The position numbers and the translations under genes were made by a program. The notes beneath the pieces were generated by a model. The model was given only the letters and a program-made list of their open reading frames with translations. It did not search any database and was not told where the DNA came from. Shown one piece after another: positions 15,852 to 24,680 of a stretch of 24,733 bases of DNA (the first letter of the stretch is position 1; every line of letters starts with the position of its first letter). Source of the DNA: Parvicella sp963922585 (GTDB lineage Bacteria > Bacteroidota > Bacteroidia > Flavobacteriales_D > Parvicellaceae); assembly GCA_963922585.1 (NCBI GenBank), contig CAWUIK010000046.1, forward strand, positions 1 to 24,733. The letters run 5' to 3'.

Positions 15852-16436
15852 GTGGAAGATTTATTCAATATTAAAAAACTCAATAGAACTAAACCTGAAA
15901 AGGGAATGTTTTTGATTTCAGAACCTTTTATGGAAGATAATTTCTTTAAGCGCTCTGTAGTTTATCTTTGCGAACACAATGAAGATGGGGCTTTTGGATT
16001 TGTCATCAATAACATTCTTTCTGTTTCTCTTTCTGAATTATTATCTGATATTGAAAACACTGAGTTTTCTGTTGGTTTTGGAGGCCCTGTAAATTCAAGT
16101 AATTTATATTACATTCATTCTTTAGGCGATACGATTGATGGTTCAATTTGTATTCACGACAATTTATTTACAGGAGGAGATTTCGAAAAACTTCAAACGC
16201 TTATCAATACTGGAATTGTAACAAATCATGATGTAAGATTTTTCTTAGGTTATTCTGGCTGGACACCAGGTCAATTAGAAAGAGAAATAGATGAAAATGC
16301 TTGGATTGTTTTACCTTCTGATAAAAAAGACATCATTACTTCCACAGATAAAGAACTTTGGAAAGAATTGCTTAGTGAAATGGGTGGAAAATATAAAGTT
16401 ATTTCAAATTTTCCTGAAGATCCCTCTTTAAATTAG
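15852..16436 (+). CDS. YqgE/AlgH family protein
   Basis: A 194-residue protein of the UPF0301 family (AlgH/YqgE), whose biochemical role is not established. Family landmarks are GMFLISEPFMEDNFFKRSVVYLCEHNEDGAFGFVINN, VGFGGPV, and FFLGYSGWTPGQLEREIDENAW near the C-terminus. GTG at 15852 gives the N-terminus VEDLFNIKKLN and close to the typical length of about 187. The open frame upstream to TTG 15816 would add a non-family extension and overlaps the promoter. The 3' end converges on and overlaps the aminotransferase gene by 38 bases, with no room for a separate terminator. Confidence 0.9.
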   Translation: MEDLFNIKKLNRTKPEKGMFLISEPFMEDNFFKRSVVYLCEHNEDGAFGFVINNILSVSLSELLSDIENTEFSVGFGGPVNSSNLYYIHSLGDTIDGSICIHDNLFTGGDFEKLQTLINTGIVTNHDVRFFLGYSGWTPGQLEREIDENAWIVLPSDKKDIITSTDKELWKELLSEMGGKYKVISNFPEDPSLN

Positions 16437-17283
16437 AATTGAATTCCTTTTCGTTGATTGCCTTAAGTAGTTCTTTGGCAATTTTGTTGTAATACCTTTT
16501 GGTTCTGAAAGCCCCAACCCACTGTACACCATTGATAGCATTGGTTAAGATTATTTCGTCTGCTGCAAGAAGATTTTGCGGAGTAAGAGAACTCTCATAA
16601 ATGGTCACTTTCTTTTCAATTGCCAAGTTGATTAAATTCATTCTCATAGTTCCACCTACACATCCATCAGAAAGTGGTGGCGTATATAAAACACCGTTAC
16701 TCACTAGAAAAACATTTGACTGAGAACACTCAATAATATGACCGTTGGTATTGAGTATAAACGCTTCATTTAAATTATTTTTCTTGGCATAATTCATTGC
16801 CATTACATACAAAAGTGCATTACTTGTTTTTAGGCTAGAAAGAATATTTCTTTCTTTTTTCATATCAGAATACACATCTACTGAAAGTCCATCTGTATTT
16901 AATGCAAATTGATTGTTTTGCATTTTTTCTGCAGTAATCAAAAAACTAGCAGTGTCTTCCTCACTTTTATAAGTACCACCTCCGGATCGGTATAAATGCA
17001 ATCTAATTTTAGCACCTGCCTCAATTTGATTCGAAGAAATTAACTTACCGATTTCCGATTTAAAAAAATCCATTGAATAATGAGAAGGAAGACTGAAAGA
17101 AAGCGTTTGAGCACCTTGAAAAAGCCTATCTATATGAGATTGAAGATTAAAAGGTCTTCCATTGATTAATCGAATCGTCTCAAATAAACCATCGCCATAT
17201 CTAAAAGCTCTATTGTCTTTTAAATAAGGAACTTCTGCAGAACAGATTTCACCATTGTTGTTTATTTTAGAATAAGAATTCAT
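16399..17283 (-). CDS. Class IV PLP-dependent aminotransferase (PabC/IlvE-like)
   Basis: The fold-type IV PLP family includes branched-chain aminotransferase (IlvE), D-amino acid aminotransferase and 4-amino-4-deoxychorismate lyase (PabC). From ATG 17283 it has 294 residues. RAFRYGDGLFETIR is the N-terminal signature. The PLP lysine is in SSLKTSNALLY (Lys152 from this start, 164 from the GTG at 17319), and the conserved glutamate is in GHIIECSQSNVF. DGCVGGTMR and DEIILTNAINGVQWV follow. YGDGLFETI favours the PabC/DAAT side, and PabC (4-aminobenzoate for folate) is the best guess, but substrate cannot be fixed. The ATG 17283 is favoured because a -7 box ends five bases upstream. Confidence 0.85.
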   Translation of the reverse strand: MNSYSKINNNGEICSAEVPYLKDNRAFRYGDGLFETIRLINGRPFNLQSHIDRLFQGAQTLSFSLPSHYSMDFFKSEIGKLISSNQIEAGAKIRLHLYRSGGGTYKSEEDTASFLITAEKMQNNQFALNTDGLSVDVYSDMKKERNILSSLKTSNALLYVMAMNYAKKNNLNEAFILNTNGHIIECSQSNVFLVSNGVLYTPPLSDGCVGGTMRMNLINLAIEKKVTIYESSLTPQNLLAADEIILTNAINGVQWVGAFRTKRYYNKIAKELLKAINEKEFNSNLKRDLQENLK

Positions 17284-17288
17284 CGATG

Positions 17289-17322
17289 CAAAGTTACTAG
17301 TAATAGCACTTGATTTCACAAA
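17289..17322 (-). promoter_or_regulatory. Promoter for the class IV aminotransferase gene
   Basis: On the minus strand TTTG (17322-17319), a 22-base spacer and TAACTTTG (17296-17289) match the Bacteroidota consensus. The box ends five bases before ATG 17283, predicting a leaderless or nearly leaderless mRNA. Confidence 0.6.
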
Positions 17323-17391
17323 GATTTAGCCAAAGTTTTCAACGAATCCAAATAATAGGTCGAATAACCTTTTTGAAGATGTAAACAACTA

Positions 17392-18981
17392 CTAAATAGC
17401 GGTCAAACCAAAAAGAAAATCATATTCTGTTATTTTTTTCAACAACATAGGAAATCCAATTAAATGGTTTTCTGTGTCTTTTAGATCGAAAACACCATGA
17501 AGATGTATAAAACCATCTTTGTATTCTTCAAAATGTAACTCAAAACCATTTAAGCCTAATGCTTGAACTTTATCGATTACAAAACCATCCATCATTCCCT
17601 TATGTTCATAGTTTTCAAAAAATGGATCGAATCTAAAAACCATATCAAAATTAGAAAATGTAGGTTGAAAATTAGAACTAGGTAAATCTGGAGTAAAAAC
17701 TAATGCGTTGTCTGTGAAATAAAAAAACACTCTTTGAAATTGCTTTTCACTATTTTTGATTAAAACATAATCTTTCAATACAAAAGAATAATAATCTCCA
17801 ATTTTGGATATCGAGGAATCCTTTTCAATCAAAGATTTTGTTGCCGCTACATCTTTTAACTCAATTGCAAAATTAAAGTATGGATAACTAAACATTTCAT
17901 CAATACCTCCTTTTGCAAAAGGGATTTTCATATCCACTAAATCTTTTTCGACATATTGAAAAGGATAATTTGGATTAGGTTTAGTTTCATCTGGATTGGC
18001 TTGTTTTTCTAGTCTTTTGATAGAAACATTCTTAAAACTTTCTATAGATGAAGAGATGGCTCCCGTCCAATATGATAGAAGATACTTTTTTTCAGTGGGT
18101 AAAATCACATCAAAAAAGGAATCAAAAGATTTAGGATTAAGACTGGCGCTTACTCTGAAACATTCTGTGTTTTGTAAAAGCACTTTTTCTGATTGCTCTT
18201 TAAAAATAATAGCATCCTCATTAGAAGCTTGCAACATTACATCCACTTCAAACCCTGCAGGTGTAAGGTTCATTTTGGTGATTTTTCTGTCAAATAAACC
18301 GCTGATAATGGCAAGATATGGATTGACACTTTCTGCAAACTTATTATTTTTCTTGGTCCAAATTATAATTTCATCTTTTTGAGAAAGTACATCAGCAAAA
18401 GATTCATCAACATCTTGAAGATGTTTTTCTTTAGTGAAAATTTCATCGAAGCATTGTTTTGCCACCTCATCATTTACCTCTGTAAATTCACATTTAACAC
18501 TTACACCAATATTATTTTTCAACAAAATGATTTGGTCATCTTTAGCTAGCAAAAGATACTTTCCATTGCTATACTCTACCGGTTGAGGCTTGTTGTCTCT
18601 TGGATTTAAAAATTCTACAAATGAAGAAAAATTAGTCACTTCTACTACCACTCCATAAAAGGGTACATTAGAATTCTCAAGAGTAAATCTAAACACTCCC
18701 ATTTTTGACATGAGGTTAAAACCTAAATCCAAGTTGGGTTTTTCATCTTTTTCTTTTAATACACCTAACTCAAGTGAATCAAAAACAGCGGGGTTTGCTT
18801 CCATCAATTCAACATAAGACTTTACAAACTCGAGTGGGTTGACAAAGACTACAAAATCCGCATTCTCAGGCACATAATTAAGATGCTTGTTTTCACTTGG
18901 TTGGGGTAACAAGAAATAAAAACCAAACACAAACAACATTAATATCGGCCAAAAAGACCAAAGCAGTAGTTTCTTTTTCAT
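17392..18981 (-). CDS. Membrane-anchored or exported protein of unknown function
   Basis: A 529-residue protein with an N-terminal signal anchor (basic MKKK, hydrophobic to about residue 27) and a large extracytoplasmic part. The opening of the mature region, YVPENADFVVFVNPLEF, resembles the start of Bacteroidota proteins described as DUF4836 or DUF3352-like, which begin with a phrase of the type YVPKDA-VV-IN. This is a weak resemblance only. The body is a mix of strand-like and acidic segments with two similar halves possible (FRFTLENS near 98 and FNFAIELK near 372). No catalytic motif was recognised. It has its own promoter and lies downstream of the clpB terminator, so it is probably a separate transcription unit. 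Confidence 0.8.
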   Translation of the reverse strand: MKKKLLLWSFWPILMLFVFGFYFLLPQPSENKHLNYVPENADFVVFVNPLEFVKSYVELMEANPAVFDSLELGVLKEKDEKPNLDLGFNLMSKMGVFRFTLENSNVPFYGVVVEVTNFSSFVEFLNPRDNKPQPVEYSNGKYLLLAKDDQIILLKNNIGVSVKCEFTEVNDEVAKQCFDEIFTKEKHLQDVDESFADVLSQKDEIIIWTKKNNKFAESVNPYLAIISGLFDRKITKMNLTPAGFEVDVMLQASNEDAIIFKEQSEKVLLQNTECFRVSASLNPKSFDSFFDVILPTEKKYLLSYWTGAISSSIESFKNVSIKRLEKQANPDETKPNPNYPFQYVEKDLVDMKIPFAKGGIDEMFSYPYFNFAIELKDVAATKSLIEKDSSISKIGDYYSFVLKDYVLIKNSEKQFQRVFFYFTDNALVFTPDLPSSNFQPTFSNFDMVFRFDPFFENYEHKGMMDGFVIDKVQALGLNGFELHFEEYKDGFIHLHGVFDLKDTENHLIGFPMLLKKITEYDFLFGLTAI

Positions 18982-19000
18982 TATTTAAATTAACAATTGT

Positions 19001-19028
19001 CAAATTTAATAAAAGATTTTGGAACAAA
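19001..19028 (-). promoter_or_regulatory. Promoter for the 529-residue membrane-anchored protein
   Basis: On the minus strand TTTG (19028-19025), a 16-base spacer and TAAATTTG (19008-19001) form a near-consensus Bacteroidota promoter, 19 bases before the ATG at 18981. Confidence 0.5.
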
Positions 19029-19048
19029 GTAAAATAAAAAATAATGAT

Positions 19049-19089
19049 AAAACGCCCACATCAACTTTTTATCATTGCGTGAGCGTTTT
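19049..19089 (-). terminator. Rho-independent terminator of clpB
   Basis: The arms AAAACGCTCAC and GTGGGCGTTTT (minus strand) pair over 11 positions with one mismatch around a 19-base loop. On the minus strand the hairpin is followed by ATCATTATTTTTTATTTT. It lies 26 bases after the clpB stop and just upstream of the next gene's promoter. Confidence 0.75.
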
Positions 19090-19114
19090 GCTAGTCTAAC
19101 TATGAAAAAAACTA

Positions 19115-21760
19115 TTATTCTTTTCCTTCTTTTAGGTTTTCTTTTTCTACTTCAGAAGATGTTCCCATTTCTTTTTTTCTGAAAACCATCTTATTATTGA
19201 ATTCATCAATGATGATATCAGATTCTACAGTTACTTGTCCTGAAAGCAATGCTTTAGACAATTCATTTAGGAGTTCTCTTTGTATCACTCTTTTCACTGG
19301 TCTAGCTCCAAATTGAGGGTCATAACCTTTTGTGGCAAGATAATCTATTGCAAAATCAGTTGCTTCGATATTGATGTGTTTAGACATCAATTTGTTTTTC
19401 AATTGATTCAACTGTATTTCAACAATATTTCTGATATCTTGCTTACTTAATGGGTGGAACATTACTGTTTCATCAATTCTATTCAAAAACTCTGGTCTCA
19501 AACTTCGTTTAAGCAAATCCAATACTTGAAATTTGGTTCTACTCATCACTTCATTCATATTGTCTTCTTTCACATCTTCAAAGTTAGCTTGAATCACATC
19601 TGAACCTAAATTGGATGTCATGATGATAATGGTATTTTTGAAATTCACCAATCTACCTTTACTATCAGTCAAACGACCATCATCCAATACTTGTAATAAA
19701 ATATTGAAAACATCTGGATGTGCTTTTTCGATTTCATCTAAAAGTATTACCGAATATGGTCTTCTTCTCACGGCTTCTGTCAGTTGACCACCTTCATCGT
19801 AGCCAACATATCCTGGAGGTGCTCCTACCAATCTCGAAACACTATGTCTTTCTTGATATTCACTCATGTCAATTCTCGTCATGGCATTTTCATCATCAAA
19901 AAGGAATTCACTTAATGCTTTTGCCAACTCTGTTTTCCCTACGCCTGTAGTTCCTAGGAAAATAAAAGAACCAATTGGTCTTTTGTCGTCTTGAAGTCCT
20001 GCTCTGTTTCTTCTCACAGCATCCGAAACCGCTTCGATAGCTTCATGTTGTCCTACTACTCTTTTGGCAAGTTGTTCTTCCAATCTCAACAACTTTTGAC
20101 TTTCACCTTCGAGCATTTTGTTTACTGGAATACCTGTCCATTTACTTACTACTTCGGCAACTTCCTCTGCATCTACCTCTTCTTTTATCATTTTTGAAGT
20201 AGTTTGCAATTGAGCCAATTCTGCTTTTGTAGTTTCAATAGTTTGTTGCAGTTCTTTCAGAGTTCCGTAACGAATTTCAGCGACTCTTCCGAAATTTCCA
20301 TTTCGCTCTTCTTGTTCTGCTTCAAGTTTTAGATCTTCAATTTGTTGTTTTGAAGATTGGATTTTCTCTACCAATTCTTTCTCTGAAGTCCATTTTGCCA
20401 TTAAAGAGTTTTTTCTCTCGTTGAGATTTGCCAACTCTTCGCCTATCAATTCGAGTTTATTGAAATCATTTTCTCTTTTGATGGCTTCACGTTCAATTTC
20501 TAATTGCATAATTCTTCTTTCGATTTCATCCAACTCTTCAGGTTTAGAATTGATTTCCATTCTCAATTTTGAAGCCGCTTCATCAATTAAATCAATGGCT
20601 TTGTCTGGCAAAAACCTTTCGGTAATATATCGCTGTGAAAGTTCAACCGCAGCAATAATAGCAGCATCTTTAATTTGAACTTTGTGGTGATTTTCATACT
20701 TTTCCTTGATTCCTCTTAAGATAGAAATCGCATCTTCTGATAAAGGTTCATCAATCAAAACTTTTTGGAATCTTCTTTCCAAGGCTTTGTCTTTTTCAAA
20801 ATACTTTTGATACTCATCCAAAGTAGTAGCCCCAATTGCTCTTAATTCCCCTCTTGCTAAAGCCGGTTTTAGGATATTAGCAGCATCCATTGCGCCTTGT
20901 CCTCCACCAGCACCTACCAGTGTATGAATTTCATCTATAAACAAAACAATTTGTCCATCTGCCGAGGTAACTTCTTTAATTACTGCTTTGAGTCTTTCTT
21001 CAAACTCACCTTTGTATTTAGCACCAGCTATCAAGGCTCCCATATCTAAAGAGTAAATCACTTTATCTTTTAGGTTTTCTGGAACATCTCCACTGATGAT
21101 TCTGTGAGCCAAACCTTCTGCAATAGCTGTTTTACCTACACCAGGTTCACCGATTAAGATAGGATTGTTTTTAGATCTTCGAGTCAAAATTTGTAATACT
21201 CTTCTTATTTCTTCATCTCTTCCAATCACGGGGTCTAACTTGCCTTCTCTGGCCAATTTATTGAAATTAAGCGCATACTTTTCAAGAGAATTGTATGTTT
21301 CCTCTTGGCTTTGAGAGGTTACTCGTTCTCCATTTCTCAAATCTTTGATAACTTTTGAAAGTCCTTTTTCAGTTAAACCTTGGTCTTTCATCAATTGACT
21401 CGTTTGGTCATTGCTTTCAATGATGGCCAATAATAAATGTTCTATACTTACAAATTCGTCTTTCATTTTTCTAGACAAATCTGTTGCTTTCATTAAAGTT
21501 TCGTGAGCTTTTCTCGATAATTGGACTTCTCCTCCACTCACTTTCGGATAGGAAGCAACTATGCTATCTAGTGTTTTTTCGAAAACAGGAGCATTGATTC
21601 CAAATTTACTCAAAATATGTTGCGTAAGGTTTTGATCTGCTTTTAAGATTCCTTTTAGTATATGTGCATTTTCGATGGATTGATGACCATGAGAAACTGC
21701 CTCTAAATTGGCTTCCGAAATTGATTCTTGAGCCTTGATGGTAAAATTATTTAAATTCAT
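19115..21760 (-). CDS. clpB: ClpB protein disaggregase
   Basis: ClpB is a hexameric AAA+ chaperone that pulls proteins out of aggregates with DnaK. The 881 residues are slightly longer than E. coli ClpB (857). The N-terminal Clp_N repeats cover about 1-145. NBD1 has Walker A GEPGVGKT at 204-211 and Walker B VLFIDEIH at 272-279. The coiled-coil middle domain, about 405-525, is rich in Glu, Lys and Leu and distinguishes ClpB from ClpA. NBD2 has Walker A GTTGVGKT at 603-610 and the GYDEGGQLTEAVRRRPYSVILLDEIEKAH segment. The C-terminus carries an extra acidic/basic tail. No ClpP-binding IGF/L loop is evident. No CIRCE-type inverted repeat was seen upstream (21761-21936). Confidence 0.98.
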   Translation of the reverse strand: MNLNNFTIKAQESISEANLEAVSHGHQSIENAHILKGILKADQNLTQHILSKFGINAPVFEKTLDSIVASYPKVSGGEVQLSRKAHETLMKATDLSRKMKDEFVSIEHLLLAIIESNDQTSQLMKDQGLTEKGLSKVIKDLRNGERVTSQSQEETYNSLEKYALNFNKLAREGKLDPVIGRDEEIRRVLQILTRRSKNNPILIGEPGVGKTAIAEGLAHRIISGDVPENLKDKVIYSLDMGALIAGAKYKGEFEERLKAVIKEVTSADGQIVLFIDEIHTLVGAGGGQGAMDAANILKPALARGELRAIGATTLDEYQKYFEKDKALERRFQKVLIDEPLSEDAISILRGIKEKYENHHKVQIKDAAIIAAVELSQRYITERFLPDKAIDLIDEAASKLRMEINSKPEELDEIERRIMQLEIEREAIKRENDFNKLELIGEELANLNERKNSLMAKWTSEKELVEKIQSSKQQIEDLKLEAEQEERNGNFGRVAEIRYGTLKELQQTIETTKAELAQLQTTSKMIKEEVDAEEVAEVVSKWTGIPVNKMLEGESQKLLRLEEQLAKRVVGQHEAIEAVSDAVRRNRAGLQDDKRPIGSFIFLGTTGVGKTELAKALSEFLFDDENAMTRIDMSEYQERHSVSRLVGAPPGYVGYDEGGQLTEAVRRRPYSVILLDEIEKAHPDVFNILLQVLDDGRLTDSKGRLVNFKNTIIIMTSNLGSDVIQANFEDVKEDNMNEVMSRTKFQVLDLLKRSLRPEFLNRIDETVMFHPLSKQDIRNIVEIQLNQLKNKLMSKHINIEATDFAIDYLATKGYDPQFGARPVKRVIQRELLNELSKALLSGQVTVESDIIIDEFNNKMVFRKKEMGTSSEVEKENLKEGKE

Positions 21761-21936
21761 TTTTTTAACTTTTATAGGTTCGTGATAGTTATTTTAGTTT
21801 TAAAACTTGTTTTGATATTGTCAATTCTAATTCCAAATTAAGTTTTAAGACATTATTTCAGATTGTATCAAAAAATAAAAGTAAAAAGAAGAAATTTAGT
21901 CAGAAAGGGTATCAAAAACACTTAATTTCAAGACTT

Positions 21937-23352
21937 TTAGTCATGATTATGTAAAACTATAAAATCACTAGATTCAAAAATTATATCGAATTCATATGAG
22001 TTTTCAATCCATTGATAATGTTTTTTGTTTAATATCAAGAGTTGATTCCCAAAAAGACTTTTATATTTTTCAAATTTAGCCTCTTCGCTTATTTCACTAT
22101 TTAATATGATCAAATTTTTATCATTATCATACAAGTTAATTGCTAAAAAATAGGTAGTCTCCCAATCGATGAAGTCAATCAATATAGACTCTGATTTTAA
22201 TGAAACTGGTCTCAACTGTTCTACTAAGACTGCTGTAGATTGATTCTTAAGTCTAGGAATAGGAGTTATTGCTCCAAAATTATAAACAAACGTTAGTCCA
22301 ATTGTAACTGAAAATACAGAAAGCATTTTTAATGGAGATTTTATATTTTTTTCTATAAAAGAAATATCTTTAAGTATAATAGGAATTGATAAAAGGGTAA
22401 TTAATCCAATAAATCTAGTGTGAGGAATTATAGTTCCAGCAAGTGATTTATAGAGAATTAAAATAAAAAAAAGAATAAAAAGTAAATACCAAGGATTTTT
22501 ACAATCTGACTTATTTAATTTTAAATTCTTTAGAAATAAAAAACTGAAAATTGGCCCTATTGAAATAAATAGAATAAAAGGAAATGACCATAACTTTCTT
22601 AAAACTCCTTCTAAATCATTTGGTGCTAAAACTTCAACAGCTTTTACACTGAATAATAAATTTCCAAAAGCAAAATAATTTCCTAACATCCAAAAAACTG
22701 GAAAAATACTTGCTGTAATACCAAAAGTAAAAAATGCCTTCCAATCTCTTCTTATCAATAACGATATCATTAAAAAAACAATAAGAGCCCATGATTCATA
22801 TCTAAATCCACTAGCTATAGTCATAAAAAGACCAGCAAATAAAAACGACAAATCTGAATTTAACTTTATACCTTTTGAAAATAAATTAAATGAAATCACT
22901 AAAAAAAATAAAAAAGGTAATTCTGAGAGAAACATAAATGAGATTCTAAATAAAATTGGAGAAAGGCTAAAAATTAGAACTCCAACAAATGCTTTTTCAG
23001 CACCTAATTCTCTTCTTAAAAAATAAAATAATGGTGGTATAGTAAATGAACTAAATAAAATGGAAACTAATTTTAGCGTATAAATAACATCATTATGTAT
23101 CCATAGAGCTATTCCTCCTAAATAAAAATGAAATGGGGCCCAAACTCCTTTTGTTATAAAACTAGGTTTTTCAAGCCAAGATGAAGCAATTAGACTTCTA
23201 CTTACAGCATCAGCATCTACTGTTTGACTAAATTTTACCAATAGAAGTTTTACTAAAAAAATAAAAAGAGTAAAAACCCAAATGTTCAAACATAAATTGT
23301 TTTTTTTTAAAGGAGTTTCGCCATTTTTATCTGAAAATAGTTTTTTAATCAT
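21937..23352 (-). CDS. PMT/ArnT-like GT-C membrane glycosyltransferase
   Basis: A 471-residue integral membrane protein with about ten helices, similar to the dolichyl-phosphate-mannose mannosyltransferase/ArnT class (PMT_2). Such enzymes move a sugar from a polyprenyl-phosphate donor to a lipid or protein outside the membrane. The first extracytoplasmic loop contains VDADAVSRSL, a place where the catalytic acidic residue of GT-C enzymes lies. Further family-like features are VWAPFHFYLGG, the LFSSFTIPPLFYFLRRELG loop and the FRYESW segment. It ends in a small C-terminal soluble part. ATG 23352 (MIKKLFSDK) is preferred over 23382, because a -7 box lies between them. The gene is visibly more AT-rich than clpB. 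The acceptor is unknown. Confidence 0.8.
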   Translation of the reverse strand: MIKKLFSDKNGETPLKKNNLCLNIWVFTLFIFLVKLLLVKFSQTVDADAVSRSLIASSWLEKPSFITKGVWAPFHFYLGGIALWIHNDVIYTLKLVSILFSSFTIPPLFYFLRRELGAEKAFVGVLIFSLSPILFRISFMFLSELPFLFFLVISFNLFSKGIKLNSDLSFLFAGLFMTIASGFRYESWALIVFLMISLLIRRDWKAFFTFGITASIFPVFWMLGNYFAFGNLLFSVKAVEVLAPNDLEGVLRKLWSFPFILFISIGPIFSFLFLKNLKLNKSDCKNPWYLLFILFFILILYKSLAGTIIPHTRFIGLITLLSIPIILKDISFIEKNIKSPLKMLSVFSVTIGLTFVYNFGAITPIPRLKNQSTAVLVEQLRPVSLKSESILIDFIDWETTYFLAINLYDNDKNLIILNSEISEEAKFEKYKSLFGNQLLILNKKHYQWIENSYEFDIIFESSDFIVLHNHD

Positions 23353-23360
23353 AACATTCA

Positions 23361-23368
23361 CAAAAGTA
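23361..23368 (-). promoter_or_regulatory. -7 promoter box for the PMT-like gene
   Basis: The minus strand reads TACTTTTG, a match to TAnnTTTG, ending eight bases before ATG 23352. No TTG is present at -33. It argues against a start at 23382. Confidence 0.45.
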
Positions 23369-23465
23369 GGAATTAAAAACATGATTGTTAACTTCTTTAT
23401 ATTTTGCTTGTCTATTGTGGTACTAATATTGATTTCTTTGTTGTTTAGTATTTATTTTAACGATT

Positions 23466-24653
23466 TTGAAAATCAAAACACTTTCAAAAATAGTATTTTT
23501 ATTCTTGTTCGTTTGCAATTCGCTTGTATGTTTTGCAGATGATTATATTATGGAAATTGGTATTTTCAGGGATTTGAAATTGAAATCTGTTAAGTTTACT
23601 CCGAAAGACAGTCAATATCAAATTTTTGATGAAAATGATTCTCTTTTGTATCATTTACAAACCAATGAAGTGCTAACTATAAAAGTAAACCACAACAAAA
23701 GTATTAGCATCAAAGTTCCAGATGAAGACATTGGAAATTTCAAAAAAATAAAAATCGTTAGTAATGCTCCTGAAAGTTATTACAAGATTAAAGGTATAAG
23801 TCCCACGAGTAAAGAACGTTCTTATTTTGGAGGTTTATCATGTTTTTCATGGGATGGCCATTTGGATGTGGTAAGTTTGGTTTCGATGCATCATTATTTA
23901 ATAGGAGTGATAGAATCAGAATCTGGTAATAGTCAAGGTAAAGAATATTATAAAGTTCAAGCCATTATCAGCAGGACATATGCTTATAAAAACCAGGATA
24001 AGTTTAGAAACGAAGGCTTTATGATGACGGATTTGGTAAACTGTCAGGTATATTTAGGCAAAATGTATCGTAATCCGCTAATTGAACAGGCTGTAAAAGA
24101 AACAGCCAACTTGGTTTTGGTGGATCAAGACATGAATTTTATTACCGCTGCTTTTTATTCAAATAGTGGTGGACAAACTGCCAATTCTGAAGATGTTTGG
24201 AGTCGAGAAGTTCCATATTTAAGAAGTATAAGCGACCCTTTCTCCAAAGGCAAATCAACTTATCACTGGACGAAGACTTATGAAAAAAAAGAATTCTTGA
24301 ATAAACTGAAAGAACTCTATAATTTTCCTATTCATGATAGTTTAGCTGTAACAGAAGCCTTGCAGTGGCAACAAGAGAAAAGAGCTAAGTATTTTGTAGA
24401 TTGGAAATATCATATTTTACTAACTGATTTTCGTATGGATTTCAAGTTGAGAAGCACTTATTTTTCTATAAAAGAAGAAAACGAAAAAGTAATTTTAGAA
24501 GGAAAAGGATTTGGCCATGGAGTGGGACTTTCACAGCAAGGCGCAATGAATATGTGTGATATGGGTTACAGTTATAAAGATGTACTGTTTTTCTACTACA
24601 CAAACGTTCACCTTATTGACCTTCAAAAAAGGTATTTCTATTTGGCGCAGTGA
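23466..24653 (+). CDS. SpoIID/LytB-domain secreted protein
   Basis: A 395-residue exported protein with a SpoIID/LytB domain. In Firmicutes SpoIID is a lytic transglycosylase acting on denuded glycan strands, and related proteins in other bacteria are thought to act in wall remodelling. A signal peptide spans about 1-24 (cleavage after VCFA). YLIGVIESESG places the probable catalytic glutamate at Glu152, followed by VQAIISRTYA. YSNSGGQTANSEDVW and the C-terminal GKGFGHGVGLSQQGA at 346-360 are the family signatures. The start is a TTG at 23466, chosen because it directly precedes a good signal peptide. No ATG exists before the hydrophobic segment. It is divergent from the PMT-like gene with 113 bases between starts. 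Confidence 0.9.
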   Translation: MKIKTLSKIVFLFLFVCNSLVCFADDYIMEIGIFRDLKLKSVKFTPKDSQYQIFDENDSLLYHLQTNEVLTIKVNHNKSISIKVPDEDIGNFKKIKIVSNAPESYYKIKGISPTSKERSYFGGLSCFSWDGHLDVVSLVSMHHYLIGVIESESGNSQGKEYYKVQAIISRTYAYKNQDKFRNEGFMMTDLVNCQVYLGKMYRNPLIEQAVKETANLVLVDQDMNFITAAFYSNSGGQTANSEDVWSREVPYLRSISDPFSKGKSTYHWTKTYEKKEFLNKLKELYNFPIHDSLAVTEALQWQQEKRAKYFVDWKYHILLTDFRMDFKLRSTYFSIKEENEKVILEGKGFGHGVGLSQQGAMNMCDMGYSYKDVLFFYYTNVHLIDLQKRYFYLAQ

Positions 24654-24680
24654 TTTTTTAATTTGATAATTGGTTGTCTG

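Noticed and set aside
17350..17385. Possible hairpin AGGT/ACCT followed by T-run between the 529-residue gene and the aminotransferase gene
   Set aside because: A four-base stem is too weak, and the T-run is on the plus strand while both neighbours are transcribed from the minus strand.
23381..23542. A 53-codon plus-strand frame with a hydrophobic start between the PMT-like and SpoIID-domain genes
   Set aside because: It overlaps the SpoIID-domain signal peptide in another frame, ends without a recognisable feature, and is the kind of hydrophobic frame AT-rich DNA yields by chance.
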